From the NCBI GenBank assembly GCA_020628425.1, contig JAHDEZ010000092.1, forward strand, positions 1 through 64,000: a stretch of 64,000 nucleotides of DNA, read 5' to 3'. The notes beneath the pieces were generated by a model. The model had not been told where the DNA came from. It searched no databases and saw only the letters and a program-made list of their open reading frames with translations. The translations under genes were made by a program, and so were the position numbers. Shown here in pieces: positions 35,818 to 45,125 of the stretch; position 1 is the first letter of the stretch; each line of letters begins with the position of its first letter. Origin of the DNA: Hellea sp. (GTDB taxonomy: Bacteria > Pseudomonadota > Alphaproteobacteria > Caulobacterales > Maricaulaceae).

Positions 35818-37833
35818 GTGGACAGTTATTTAATAGGAATAAGTGCCGCTGTTTTCTCATTTTGCCTAGGTTACGGCTTTCGTCGTTTAAACTTGAAATG
35901 GGAACAACAGGCCAAAAAAGCAGAACGGCAAGCGAATATGCATGCCGAGCAACTGCAAGCTACTGTTTCGGCGTCTCTAGATGGAATTATCGTTATCAAC
36001 TCAAATGGTGAAGTCGTAGATTTTAGCGATTCCGCCGAACGGATATTCGGCTATAAACGGGCCGATATTCTTGGTCTTCCTATGGAGGAACTGATTGTTC
36101 CGAAGCGGTATCGAGACGCCCACAACGCCGGAATGAAAAGGATGCGTGATACGGGTAAAAGTAAAATTCTGGGACAGCGGATTGAGATTGAAGCCATGCG
36201 AGCCGACGGGACCGAATTCATGTCTGAACTCGCCATATCAAGAAGCCCGAGTGAAAAAGGCGACATTTTTATAGCCTATATTCGTGATATTTCTGAACGA
36301 ATTGCGGCGCAAAATGAGCTTGTAAAAGCAAAAGAAGACGCCGAGGCCGCAAGCGAAGCAAAATCGCGCTTTCTGGCAACGATGAGCCATGAAATTCGAA
36401 CACCATTTAATGCTGTTTTGGGTCTTCTCGACGCAATCGGCGAAACCAAGTTAAGTGCCGAGCAACTCCACTTAGTCAAAACCGCTGAAGTGTCATCGAT
36501 TGCTTTGCTGAGAATTATTAATGACGTCCTCGACTATGCCCGATTGTCTTCTGATCAGGTCAGTATTGCTGCCCACTCGTTCCAGGTTAGTTCTGTCTTT
36601 GATGATGTATTGCAATTATTTAGACATCAAGCGGCGGATAAGGGATTAGCCATCGAACTGATTGCTGACCCTGATTTAGAGGAAATTTATCTTGAAGGAG
36701 ATCTAGGCCGAATTCGCCAAATTCTGGTTAATTTCATCGGTAACGCGATTAAGTTTACAGACAAAGGCAAAATTACTCTAACCGTGAAATCTCTACGCCG
36801 GGATGATGGGCTTTATGAACTATTCTGTTCGGTGGAAGATACTGGTATTGGAATCGAGACGAAGAACCTCGATATGCTTTTCAACGAATTTTATATGACC
36901 GACAGTTCTGAAACACGAGAATTCGGAGGAACCGGATTGGGGTTGGCTATATCAAAAGAGTTAGCTGAGTTGATGGGAGGAAAGATCGGCTGCGACAGCA
37001 TTGTGGGCAAAGGATCAACATTTTGGGTCAAATTTTTTCTTCCTAAATCTTCTCCGCAGAAAACAAATGTCAGATATAAGAAACATGACATCAAAATGGA
37101 AAACTGCCGGATATTGGTAGCCGAAGATAATCTGACTAATCAGATGGTTATTCGGCATTCTTTGGAAAAGCGATGCGGTAAACTTGTTGTTGTTGATAAT
37201 GGGATGGAAGTCTTAGATGTTTTGAAACACGAAGAGTTTGACTTAATCCTCATGGATATCTTCATGCCCAAAATGAATGGAAAGGAAGCGACCCAAATTA
37301 TTCGCGCCTCAAATCACAGCTTTCAGAATATTCCAATAATAGCTTTAACTGCCATGGGGAGTTTCCAAGACTTAGAAGAATTGAAGGCTGTTGGGATTGA
37401 TGAGGTTGTCACAAAGCCTTTCAAAAAAGAAGACCTGTTTTCTGCAATCGGCAGTCTTTTGGGCAATAGATCAAAACCCAAATCTCATGAAAATCTTGAA
37501 TTCGGTGGATTTGCAAATCAACTGGATGCTGATGAAATTTCCGTTTTTTGTGAACAACTTCGCACAGATCTGACGGAAATTCACAAAATGTACTTAGAGG
37601 CTTTCGAGAGAAAAACATGGGAAAAGCTAGCAAGACCAAGCCACACTTTAAAAGGGCTTTCCGGGACCTATGGTATGACAGCTCTGTCCGAAATGGCCGA
37701 GCAAATGAATGATATAGTCTTATCAGAGGCTTATCAAAAATGCCCCGAACTGGCCGAAAGCATAATAAAGTCATTGTCGCATTATTTGAGTAGTCTTGAT
37801 GGCCTTTTTGAGGACGTTAAAAAGGCGGCATAA
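35818..37833 (+). CDS. Hybrid histidine kinase (TM-PAS-HisKA-HATPase-REC-HPt)
   Basis: This is a 671-residue protein with one N-terminal membrane helix (about residues 4-22), a coiled coil, a PAS domain (about 45-165), HisKA with intact His in FLATMSHEIRTPF (about residue 190), HATPase (NAIKFTDKG, DTGIGIE, GGTGLGLAIS), a receiver domain (phospho-Asp in LILMDIFMPKMNG, about residue 480) and a C-terminal HPt domain with His in PSHTLKGLSG (about 605). All relay residues are present, so it can run a His-Asp-His phosphorelay. The start is a GTG at 35818 with GGGAGC upstream. It follows the pseudo-kinase gene and precedes the NtrC-type gene by 22 bases. Its input signal is unknown. Confidence 0.92.
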   Translation: MDSYLIGISAAVFSFCLGYGFRRLNLKWEQQAKKAERQANMHAEQLQATVSASLDGIIVINSNGEVVDFSDSAERIFGYKRADILGLPMEELIVPKRYRDAHNAGMKRMRDTGKSKILGQRIEIEAMRADGTEFMSELAISRSPSEKGDIFIAYIRDISERIAAQNELVKAKEDAEAASEAKSRFLATMSHEIRTPFNAVLGLLDAIGETKLSAEQLHLVKTAEVSSIALLRIINDVLDYARLSSDQVSIAAHSFQVSSVFDDVLQLFRHQAADKGLAIELIADPDLEEIYLEGDLGRIRQILVNFIGNAIKFTDKGKITLTVKSLRRDDGLYELFCSVEDTGIGIETKNLDMLFNEFYMTDSSETREFGGTGLGLAISKELAELMGGKIGCDSIVGKGSTFWVKFFLPKSSPQKTNVRYKKHDIKMENCRILVAEDNLTNQMVIRHSLEKRCGKLVVVDNGMEVLDVLKHEEFDLILMDIFMPKMNGKEATQIIRASNHSFQNIPIIALTAMGSFQDLEELKAVGIDEVVTKPFKKEDLFSAIGSLLGNRSKPKSHENLEFGGFANQLDADEISVFCEQLRTDLTEIHKMYLEAFERKTWEKLARPSHTLKGLSGTYGMTALSEMAEQMNDIVLSEAYQKCPELAESIIKSLSHYLSSLDGLFEDVKKAA

Positions 37834-37855
37834 GCGGGAATAAGGGGAGCCAAAA

Positions 37856-39292
37856 ATGGCCGGAAAAAATAAAATATTGATCGTGGAAGATACGCTTTCC
37901 ATGGCGCTCATGTACGAGAAAATGCTCAAACGAGAAGGCATTCGTTCTGAGCTTTGTCAAAATGGAAGGACTGCGCTTGAAATGTTGAAAACTGGCGAGT
38001 TTTCAACGGTATTATTAGATCTGCAGTTACCAGAATTGAGCGGGATCGAAATCCTGCAGGAAATGCATACTTCGCCTCATGAAGTGACGTTCATTGTCAT
38101 CACGGCGAATGGTTCTATTTGCGCCGCCGTGGATGCCATGCGTTTGGGGGCTTATGATTTTTTAATTAAACCCTTCACCGAAGAACGCATGCTGACATCT
38201 GTTAAAAACGGATTGGAACGAGCTAAACTGAGACGTGATGTTCAAAAACTGTCCAAAAATGCGGCAGGCAACCTTCCTGGATTTATTGGAAGATCTGATG
38301 TCATGAAGTCGGTTTATTCGACCATTACCAGCCTGGCCAATTCTAAAGCTCCTGTTTTCATTACAGGCGAGTCAGGTACGGGGAAAGAAGTAACGGCACG
38401 GGCTCTCCATGAAACTGGAGAGCGTAGAAAGAAACCATTTATCGCCATCAATTGTGCGGCTATTCCAGACAACCTGATGGAGTCCGAGATTTTCGGCCAT
38501 GTCAAAGGAGCTTTTACGGGCGCTAATGAGGCCCGAAAAGGGGCGGCCAGTATGGCGAATGGCGGGACTTTGTTTCTTGATGAAATTTGCGAAATGGATA
38601 TCGGGCTGCAGGCCAAACTCTTGCGTTTTTTGCAGACTGGACAGATCAAACGGGTCGGAAGTGACTGGCAAGAAGATGTGGACGTTCGTGTCGTTTGCGC
38701 AACCAATCGTGACCCTATGGTGGAGGTTGCAGAAAAGCGGTTCCGCGAAGATTTGTTATATCGTCTAAATGTTCTGACAATAGACTTGCCGCCGCTGCGC
38801 GCCCGAGATGAAGATATTGTATTGCTTGCTGATAATTTCTTGCAAAAATATGCGGATGAGGAAGGTAAATCTTTTAACACTATTGCATTGGAGGCCAAGG
38901 ATCTTTTGCTCGGTCATGATTGGCCGGGTAATGTAAGAGAGCTTCAAAATACCATGCGTAAAGTGGCTGTTTTGTTTGATGGTCCTATATTGAACGCAGA
39001 CATGCTCCAACTTCAAAAACGAATTGTTAGCAATCCGGCAGATTTCGAATTGATCCAATCCGTTGAACCTGCTGTCATAGCCAGTCAAGCAGCGAATAGT
39101 TTGGCGATTAATCTGGAACAACCCTTTGCAGATATTGAACGCGAAATTATCGAGGCCGCGATAGAGCTTAGTGGCGGCAGTATTCCAAGGGCAGCTGATA
39201 TGCTTTCTTTGAGCCCGTCAACGATATACCGAAAAAAAGAAGGCTGGACCGAACATGATAAGCCCGCAACGGCCGAAGCCATCGCGGTCTAG
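37856..39292 (+). CDS. NtrC-type sigma-54-dependent response regulator
   Basis: This 478-residue activator has a receiver (phospho-Asp55 in LLDLQLPELSG), an AAA+ domain with Walker A GESGTGKE, the sigma-54-contacting GAFTGA motif, Walker B LFLDEI and the arginine-finger region, and a C-terminal Fis-type HTH (GGSIPRAADMLSLSPSTIYRK). Such proteins bind upstream dyads and use ATP to open RpoN promoters. Its operon and three other transcription units in this cargo have RpoN-type promoters with paired dyads, so this gene most likely controls them all, including itself by positive feedback. It is the last gene of the H-NOX operon and converges on the TolC-like gene with 23 bases between, including palindrome TAGGCGCCTA. 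Confidence 0.93.
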   Translation: MAGKNKILIVEDTLSMALMYEKMLKREGIRSELCQNGRTALEMLKTGEFSTVLLDLQLPELSGIEILQEMHTSPHEVTFIVITANGSICAAVDAMRLGAYDFLIKPFTEERMLTSVKNGLERAKLRRDVQKLSKNAAGNLPGFIGRSDVMKSVYSTITSLANSKAPVFITGESGTGKEVTARALHETGERRKKPFIAINCAAIPDNLMESEIFGHVKGAFTGANEARKGAASMANGGTLFLDEICEMDIGLQAKLLRFLQTGQIKRVGSDWQEDVDVRVVCATNRDPMVEVAEKRFREDLLYRLNVLTIDLPPLRARDEDIVLLADNFLQKYADEEGKSFNTIALEAKDLLLGHDWPGNVRELQNTMRKVAVLFDGPILNADMLQLQKRIVSNPADFELIQSVEPAVIASQAANSLAINLEQPFADIEREIIEAAIELSGGSIPRAADMLSLSPSTIYRKKEGWTEHDKPATAEAIAV

Positions 39293-39315
39293 CTTCCCAG
39301 CCTTAGGCGCCTAGT

Positions 39316-40740
39316 TTATATTTCGCAGGCCTTCATTACCCCTAGACTTTGGGCCAGGCGGGCTTCGCCCGCTTTGAGTTCAGCCCGGGCTATTCCCTCA
39401 CGCAGCACAGACAGCTCGCGCAATAATTCTTCTTTGATAAGATATATCTCGCGGTTCGCTCCCGCTTTAACGTCCGCATCAAGCTTTCCTGTAATGCCAG
39501 CCTGTAAATCCTTAGCCTTCCACGCCAAGTCCATCTCGGCATTCAGGTTGTTTACATTTTCCAAAGCCAAAGCGACTTGTGCCATGATTGAGGTTGCGAT
39601 CAAATCTAACTCGTTTTGCTCAAGAGACAAGCGAGCCTTTCCCTGACGTTTAGTCTGTCCGATTTTCAAAAGGCCAATGACATCCCAAGACAGATTTACG
39701 CCGGCTGAAAGGAAGTCCTTATTGAGGGCAAAGCTATTGGTGTCATTATTGGCTGACATGAAGACATTCAGGCCTGGAAGACGCCGCAATATGCCCTGCT
39801 CATTTTCAAGTTTGGTCTGATCAATATTATAGAGAGTCCGGCGTAGCTCTGGACGGTTCTCAAAAGCGCTGATGAACATGTCATCCAAGTCTCCTTCCAA
39901 AGATGAACCGAATTCACCGCCTTCTAGGGAGGCATTTTGATCGACGGCGAATTCGGCTCTGTGGGGGATGTTTATTAGTTTTTTCAAGTCGGACTCAGCA
40001 GAAGCCAGGCCGCGATACATGCTTTCATACCAACGTTTTATATCTATCAATTCACGTTGATACATCCACTCAGGGAGTTCTTGCTCGGCGCTTTTGGAGG
40101 CCTCCAGATTTGACAATTCCAGGCCATAATTAATACGGTCATTGAGCCATTTCCGCTTTTCGGTGGCGCGATCATAAGCAGCCTTCCGCCAGAAGGCACG
40201 CTCAACGTCAACCATCAACTGATGACAGCCAGCCCGGTTGCTTTCCATGGCGTCATAGCCTTTAATCGACGCGCTGGCGTTTTTATGACTGGACAATGCA
40301 AGGTCCAGCATGTTCCAGGTCAGAGTAACATTTGTATTCGCGTAAGCATTGTCCTGAGCCGTATAAAAATCTTCCGGCATGGGGGTTCCGAGATCATCCA
40401 CTCTAACGCCAACGGATGCATTGGTATTATTCCGCCAGCGTCCGAAGCTATTGGTATAGATTTGCGGCAGCATGGAGCGAGCTTGCGCGTTTTCTCCATC
40501 AAGCTGAACCATCAGGCGATCCACACGTTGACGATAGTCAAGGTTGCGCGTAATCGCCATCTTACGGGCCTGTTCCAGAGTCAAGGGAGTGGTTTCGAAT
40601 CCGTCTGGCAGCGTACTGGACTGCAACAAGTCTTGGGCCACAGCGGACATGTTGTTTTCCGAATATTGGACTGGCGTGCTGGCACAAGCCGCGAAAAGAG
40701 ACGCTGACCCCGCTAAAAATGTTTTAAATAAGTTACGCAT
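39316..40740 (-). CDS. TolC-family outer-membrane lipoprotein
   Basis: This 474-residue protein has a signal peptide with lipobox FAAC (Cys19) and the alternating helical repeats of outer-membrane efflux proteins (LEQARKMAITRNLDYRQR, later RPELRRTLYNIDQTKLENEQ and SAGVNLSWDV). It should form a periplasm-spanning outer-membrane channel. No RND pump or membrane-fusion protein is adjacent; instead it neighbours a glycan cluster, so polysaccharide export is likelier than drug efflux. The ATG at 40740 is used because the lipoprotein signal begins there and AAAGG stands in front. It has its own sigma-54-type promoter about 17 bases upstream, inside what a longer reading frame would claim as coding. 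Confidence 0.85.
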   Translation of the reverse strand: MRNLFKTFLAGSASLFAACASTPVQYSENNMSAVAQDLLQSSTLPDGFETTPLTLEQARKMAITRNLDYRQRVDRLMVQLDGENAQARSMLPQIYTNSFGRWRNNTNASVGVRVDDLGTPMPEDFYTAQDNAYANTNVTLTWNMLDLALSSHKNASASIKGYDAMESNRAGCHQLMVDVERAFWRKAAYDRATEKRKWLNDRINYGLELSNLEASKSAEQELPEWMYQRELIDIKRWYESMYRGLASAESDLKKLINIPHRAEFAVDQNASLEGGEFGSSLEGDLDDMFISAFENRPELRRTLYNIDQTKLENEQGILRRLPGLNVFMSANNDTNSFALNKDFLSAGVNLSWDVIGLLKIGQTKRQGKARLSLEQNELDLIATSIMAQVALALENVNNLNAEMDLAWKAKDLQAGITGKLDADVKAGANREIYLIKEELLRELSVLREGIARAELKAGEARLAQSLGVMKACEI

Positions 40741-40768
40741 GATTAATACCTTTCTTGCCTCTATAGTT

Positions 40769-40782
40769 GCAAGCAAGGGGCC
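40769..40782 (-). promoter_or_regulatory. Sigma-54 promoter of the TolC-like gene
   Basis: On the minus strand GGCCCCTTGCTTGC, preceded by T and followed by AAC, gives TGG and TTGCA with GG and GC ten bases apart. The predicted transcript would start near 40757, leaving a short leader before the ATG at 40740. Confidence 0.68.
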
Positions 40783-40845
40783 ATCTAGTGTCTTAATAAA
40801 AACAATGGTTTAGATGGTTAAAAGCCGCCTAACGCTTTCACGTCA

Positions 40846-40878
40846 TTGCGAAATGCAAAGAAAATTTGCACGATGCGA
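40846..40878 (-). promoter_or_regulatory. Paired enhancer sites upstream of the TolC-like gene
   Basis: TTGCGAAATGCAA (40846-40858) and TTGCACGATGCGA (40866-40878) are 5-3-5 dyads with centres 20 bases apart, at about -95 and -115 from the predicted start. They match the sites at 32602-32635 and 46356-46388. The distal site ends two bases before the stop codon of the neighbouring gene. Confidence 0.65.
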
Positions 40879-40879
40879 A

Positions 40880-43870
40880 TCAGCGCAAAATTTCATAGGT
40901 CATGGCATCAAAAGTTATTTGAACAGAGAGGTCCTCTATTTTGAAAGCACCTGGAATGATATGGCCAGCTTTCTGTTCGATCCCATTGACCTTTGCCAAA
41001 TCTGTTGATCCGATAATAGTTGGAAATTCTGGACGCGGAATCCGCACAATTCGTGTTTCGCCAGGTCTCAAACTTTCCTGGATGTAAAAGGGAATAGTTG
41101 CAAATTTTTCGTCCTTCGAGACCGCGATTTTCAGCTGTAATGTATTGATGATTTTTGTACCATAATTCACGATTGTAAACACGAGATCGCCGTTATCAAA
41201 ATTGGGGTTTTGTATAGCGAGAGATTTATACATATCCGGAGCGCAGACTGTTGATTGGATATTAATAGATAGATCTTTAGGATTTTCCGAAAACTCCGGC
41301 ACTGAAAACTGTTTCGGGTCATAAGCAGTATTAAAGCTTGCCTCAGAGATTTTTAGATAGCCTTCAAATTCCACAATATAAGGAGACGTCTCTCCAGGCA
41401 AAAGGCGATGAGCACCAAGCCTCCCCATATTTTGACTGACCATAACTTCCCCGTCCGCCGCCATTGCATTGGCTCGCAATTGAACACAGGCGGGGAAGGG
41501 TGATGTATTGGTCAACTGGCCCGTGACAAAGAAACGTTCTCCGTCTTTATATAAGTAAGCTTTTGTTGCAGAAATTCGTGGTCGTTGCAGTTTAGCGACT
41601 TTTTCCTGACCGGGCCTGACAATATTTCGGCTGGTTTGATCAAGGAAATCGTTCTGCGAGTCTTGAATAACAATGTTTTGGCTAAACTGTGGAGCAGGGC
41701 TTTCATAGACGATTTTGTTGTCAACTACCAAATGAGTTTTCAAGATATCTTTATAACCAATGGCTGTTAGATATTTAAGTTTTGTGGTAATGAGAGTATT
41801 GTTTTGACTGTATACCTCGGCTCCGATTAACTTACCATAGGATGGCAATAGCCCGCCTCTTAGGCGCTGATCTCTTAAATAGTCGGCATATGTTATATCC
41901 GTGTCCAATAAGCCGAAGGCCTGGTCATATTCTCGAAAATCCAGATGCCCATAATATTTCACTATAAGATCTTGGTCCGATAACGGTCTGGATTTGGAAT
42001 TAAAAATTTGAACATATAAAGTCACGAATACCGCGATCAATAAAAAGGGTAGAGTTCGAACGGCCCAAATCATGCCTTTTGAGACCAAACTATTTTCAGG
42101 CGTATATGGCCGTAGAAATCCCTGATGGCTTTGTGAAATCAACTTACCCTTCGCCGCTAACAGCAATAAAGACAAAAAGGCCAGACTTAGACCTGTAATT
42201 GGAACGATACCCCACCAATAAACCTGATAAGCCGGGAGTTCTCGTTTAGGCCGTATATCAGGGAGAGGCGGAATATTGGCCTTCTCCCAAACCATCAGTC
42301 CATTGCTGAGACGAACGACGGGATTCCAGCCAGTATAATGTAAAAGCGGATCATAGTATTCGTCATTTGAGAAAACATATTTGAGGTGAAACTTGTCAGC
42401 ATTCGTCAAAAACTGATTCAGAGAGGCCAACCCCGGCACGCCTGCATATTTGGAGTTTTCCAGCCGCTCAACGGCGTAATTAGTCAGGGACGGCAGACGG
42501 CGGGCGGAATTGTAGTTTCCGTCAACCGACTCCGCGTTGATCAGCGCGCTATGATAAGCAAACTGATCGCCCAGCCCCAATGTCAGATATCTCCATTGAT
42601 TATGGCCATCCTCATCCATGAACTTAACGATGGGCGCCGGGTCGACAAAATCCGGTTGCGTCGGCCGAACCTTAGGTAACATGGCCACGGCGACAGGACC
42701 AATGGCATAGATGGCAAAAACGAACACGAGTAGGAGTCTTGCGCCCAGCTCACCAAATGCATTGTTCAAAACTGATCTGGCGCGCCCCTGCAGCAAGGAC
42801 AAAGCCAGAAGTCCCGCGAAAGGGAGGATCAAAAGTGTTGCCCAGAAAGTGAAACGATCCAAAGTGAGGATATCGAATGCGCCGCCCAGAATGATTTTCG
42901 GTATGGGCGTTGTCCCGCCTGTCCCTAAAACGAGCGCAAATAATATGGTTGCGCCAAGAGGCCAAGGGGCGGTCCGGAGTTTGAGGACGACATAAGGCAA
43001 AACAAAAATCAAAAGTCCCCAAGGAATAGCGAAAAACATCAAACCCAGATTAGGTTTTTCAATAAAATTCTCGCGGCTTCCATGGGGAATGCTGACTTGA
43101 GTGATCGGATCTGTGATGGACCAGTACCAATAGGGAAAGACTATTCCGACAATGAGCATAAGCATACATACCCCAAGCACAATGCCCCGAGTTGGCGCAG
43201 TTAACCATCGCGCTAATTCTGATTTTGAAAATGTGATTTTCTCATTTGGTGCGGAAGTCTTTAGATGAGCGATCCATGCGGCGAGCCCTATTGGTGCCAC
43301 AAAGAAGATGGTACCAAACAAAGGAGTAACATGATGCGCAGAAGTCGCCCCGGCGGTAAAACAGAGCGCGAAACAGAGTTGCTGCCAACCACCCTTTTCG
43401 ACCCATCGGGCCATATGGGGCATAGCATTTAAGAAAAGTGCGATAGAAAATATGGTTGGAAGTTGTCCAAATAGATGAACGGTTTCGGCGATGGATGTGG
43501 AAAAAACCGTTAAAAATGCGGCAATGGCGGCCGCCTGCTGCGAGACCCAGATTTGACTGAAACGATAAATGCCAATGGTCAACAGAACAATGGCCCCGGT
43601 CATAACAGTGACAAAGGCAGCTCGCATATCCATAAAATTCATGAGAATAGCCACGGACTGGTGGCTGCCAGGCGGGTAGGCCGTTACCGTAAACCCAGTG
43701 TACCAACGGGTTTCCCACGGGTCGAACCACTGCCGATGATAATGGTCCGCGAAAAACATATGAATATAGGCGTCATAGGTTTGACTATAGGTAAACGGCA
43801 GCAAAGCTCCATGAAGGAGCAATGCCAGTACAATTGCCAAATAGGCTAGATTTCGCGCTTGCCAGGTCAT
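40880..43870 (-). CDS. Large membrane protein, PTPS-related / GT-C-like, with periplasmic tail
   Basis: This is a 996-residue protein. The first 620 residues or so contain many hydrophobic helices and, after the first one, QTYDAYIHMFFADHYHRQWF and TAYPPGSHQ, the loop pattern of the 6-pyruvoyl-tetrahydropterin-synthase-related (PTPS_related) membrane family, thought to be GT-C-like glycosyltransferases; the Asp in the loop would be the catalytic candidate. After a last helix (about residue 610) the tail has an NTF2-like part (KYYGHLDFREYDQAFGLLDT) and two beta-rich segments. It probably works on lipid-linked sugars on the periplasmic side. It starts seven bases after the flippase gene in one operon. 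The family assignment is fairly firm, the activity is not. Confidence 0.75.
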   Translation of the reverse strand: MTWQARNLAYLAIVLALLLHGALLPFTYSQTYDAYIHMFFADHYHRQWFDPWETRWYTGFTVTAYPPGSHQSVAILMNFMDMRAAFVTVMTGAIVLLTIGIYRFSQIWVSQQAAAIAAFLTVFSTSIAETVHLFGQLPTIFSIALFLNAMPHMARWVEKGGWQQLCFALCFTAGATSAHHVTPLFGTIFFVAPIGLAAWIAHLKTSAPNEKITFSKSELARWLTAPTRGIVLGVCMLMLIVGIVFPYWYWSITDPITQVSIPHGSRENFIEKPNLGLMFFAIPWGLLIFVLPYVVLKLRTAPWPLGATILFALVLGTGGTTPIPKIILGGAFDILTLDRFTFWATLLILPFAGLLALSLLQGRARSVLNNAFGELGARLLLVFVFAIYAIGPVAVAMLPKVRPTQPDFVDPAPIVKFMDEDGHNQWRYLTLGLGDQFAYHSALINAESVDGNYNSARRLPSLTNYAVERLENSKYAGVPGLASLNQFLTNADKFHLKYVFSNDEYYDPLLHYTGWNPVVRLSNGLMVWEKANIPPLPDIRPKRELPAYQVYWWGIVPITGLSLAFLSLLLLAAKGKLISQSHQGFLRPYTPENSLVSKGMIWAVRTLPFLLIAVFVTLYVQIFNSKSRPLSDQDLIVKYYGHLDFREYDQAFGLLDTDITYADYLRDQRLRGGLLPSYGKLIGAEVYSQNNTLITTKLKYLTAIGYKDILKTHLVVDNKIVYESPAPQFSQNIVIQDSQNDFLDQTSRNIVRPGQEKVAKLQRPRISATKAYLYKDGERFFVTGQLTNTSPFPACVQLRANAMAADGEVMVSQNMGRLGAHRLLPGETSPYIVEFEGYLKISEASFNTAYDPKQFSVPEFSENPKDLSINIQSTVCAPDMYKSLAIQNPNFDNGDLVFTIVNYGTKIINTLQLKIAVSKDEKFATIPFYIQESLRPGETRIVRIPRPEFPTIIGSTDLAKVNGIEQKAGHIIPGAFKIEDLSVQITFDAMTYEILR

Positions 43871-43877
43871 GGAACTA

Positions 43878-45125
43878 TCAGCGTACTCGCCTCAATAAAT
43901 ATAGTCCAACGCCTGCCAGCCCTAAGCCAAAAACCAGAAGTTTTACCTGCAAGAGCGAACCATAGCTGAGCGCCGGGTTCAAACAGATCATAAATGAAAC
44001 GCCCAAATAATAGATTAAAGCAAGACCAATCAAAATAGCCGGTGCCCCTTTATGTCCTCTGGCCAGTAATGCGACCACAGCCAGTTGCACACCGACCATG
44101 GACGCGCCGATGGCACCCGCAATGACAACCATGGGCGCGAGATCTATATAATTATGGCCCAAAAACAGACTGACAAAAAAGTCGGGTTTTACGCCAATCA
44201 CCAACAGGGCCAGACCGCTCAAAATAATCATAACCATAAGGAGTTTCATCAAAGCCTTTAGAGCGATTTTCTCTGACGCGGCCTGCCCGATGACAAATGG
44301 CTGCAAGACTGTGGCAAAGGACAAAAATGCAAAGAAAAATATTCTCTGGATCAATAATAAACCAGCAGCCCCGCCTGCAACCGTATCTGAGAACATGGCC
44401 TTCGCAATGAAAATATCGCCGTCAAGTGCCAACACTTGCGCGAGAAATATAAGACCATAGGGCCATGTTGTTTCAAAAATCGAAATACTGGTTTGTTTCG
44501 ACGATTTTAAGGCCTCAAAATCGTAACGATCCATGGTAAAAATGAGGCCTGCCAAAACCGATAAAATCAAGGCGATGGTTATTCCCGTCATTCCAAAGCC
44601 TGCATTCCACATCAACCAGCAACCGAACAGACGGATAATCCACTCCGCTTGAAACGAGCCGACCATTTTTGGCAAATGGGTTTGCCCCTGCGCTAAGCCT
44701 CTGTAGATGATCATGGGGAGAAAAAGCGGTATGGCGAGAAAAAGGCTGATCAAAGACAGAATATTTTCGAAATTTAGCAAGGCGGCAATCCACTCTACTG
44801 CCATGATCAAAACAAAGCATAGGGGCACGGTAATAAAGAGACTGCGTCTCGATAGGCTTGCGGATAACACCCGTGCTTTTATGGGGTCTGTTTTGGCGCT
44901 GACTTCCGATACACCAAATTGTAACGCTGAAAATATTGATAGAAGGCCGAGTTTTATTGACATAAGCAAAGTCAAATCCGCGAACTCAGCGGGACTCATC
45001 AAACGCGCAAAAATCATATTGAAAGCTAGATTTGCAACATTTGCGATATTTGCTGATATGAAGATGACAAGCGCTGGTCCTAAAAAACTTCGGTGCTGGG
45101 TAAATCTTGATGCGAGGCGCGACAT
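43878..45125 (-). CDS. Wzx/MATE-like polysaccharide flippase
   Basis: This is a 415-residue integral membrane protein with about 12 hydrophobic segments. The N-terminal NLAFNMIFARLMSPAEFADLTLLMS is the typical start of oligosaccharide flippases of the MOP superfamily. It should move lipid-linked sugar units or a growing glycan across the inner membrane. It begins directly at the end of the GT2-STAS gene (adjacent codons), so it lies in the same operon driven from 46324-46311. Partners are the GT2 and GT-C-like proteins. Confidence 0.88.
   Translation of the reverse strand: MSRLASRFTQHRSFLGPALVIFISANIANVANLAFNMIFARLMSPAEFADLTLLMSIKLGLLSIFSALQFGVSEVSAKTDPIKARVLSASLSRRSLFITVPLCFVLIMAVEWIAALLNFENILSLISLFLAIPLFLPMIIYRGLAQGQTHLPKMVGSFQAEWIIRLFGCWLMWNAGFGMTGITIALILSVLAGLIFTMDRYDFEALKSSKQTSISIFETTWPYGLIFLAQVLALDGDIFIAKAMFSDTVAGGAAGLLLIQRIFFFAFLSFATVLQPFVIGQAASEKIALKALMKLLMVMIILSGLALLVIGVKPDFFVSLFLGHNYIDLAPMVVIAGAIGASMVGVQLAVVALLARGHKGAPAILIGLALIYYLGVSFMICLNPALSYGSLLQVKLLVFGLGLAGVGLYLLRRVR

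Noticed and set aside
39316-40740. Multidrug efflux operon
   Set aside because: Only the TolC-like component is present; no inner-membrane pump or fusion protein lies nearby.
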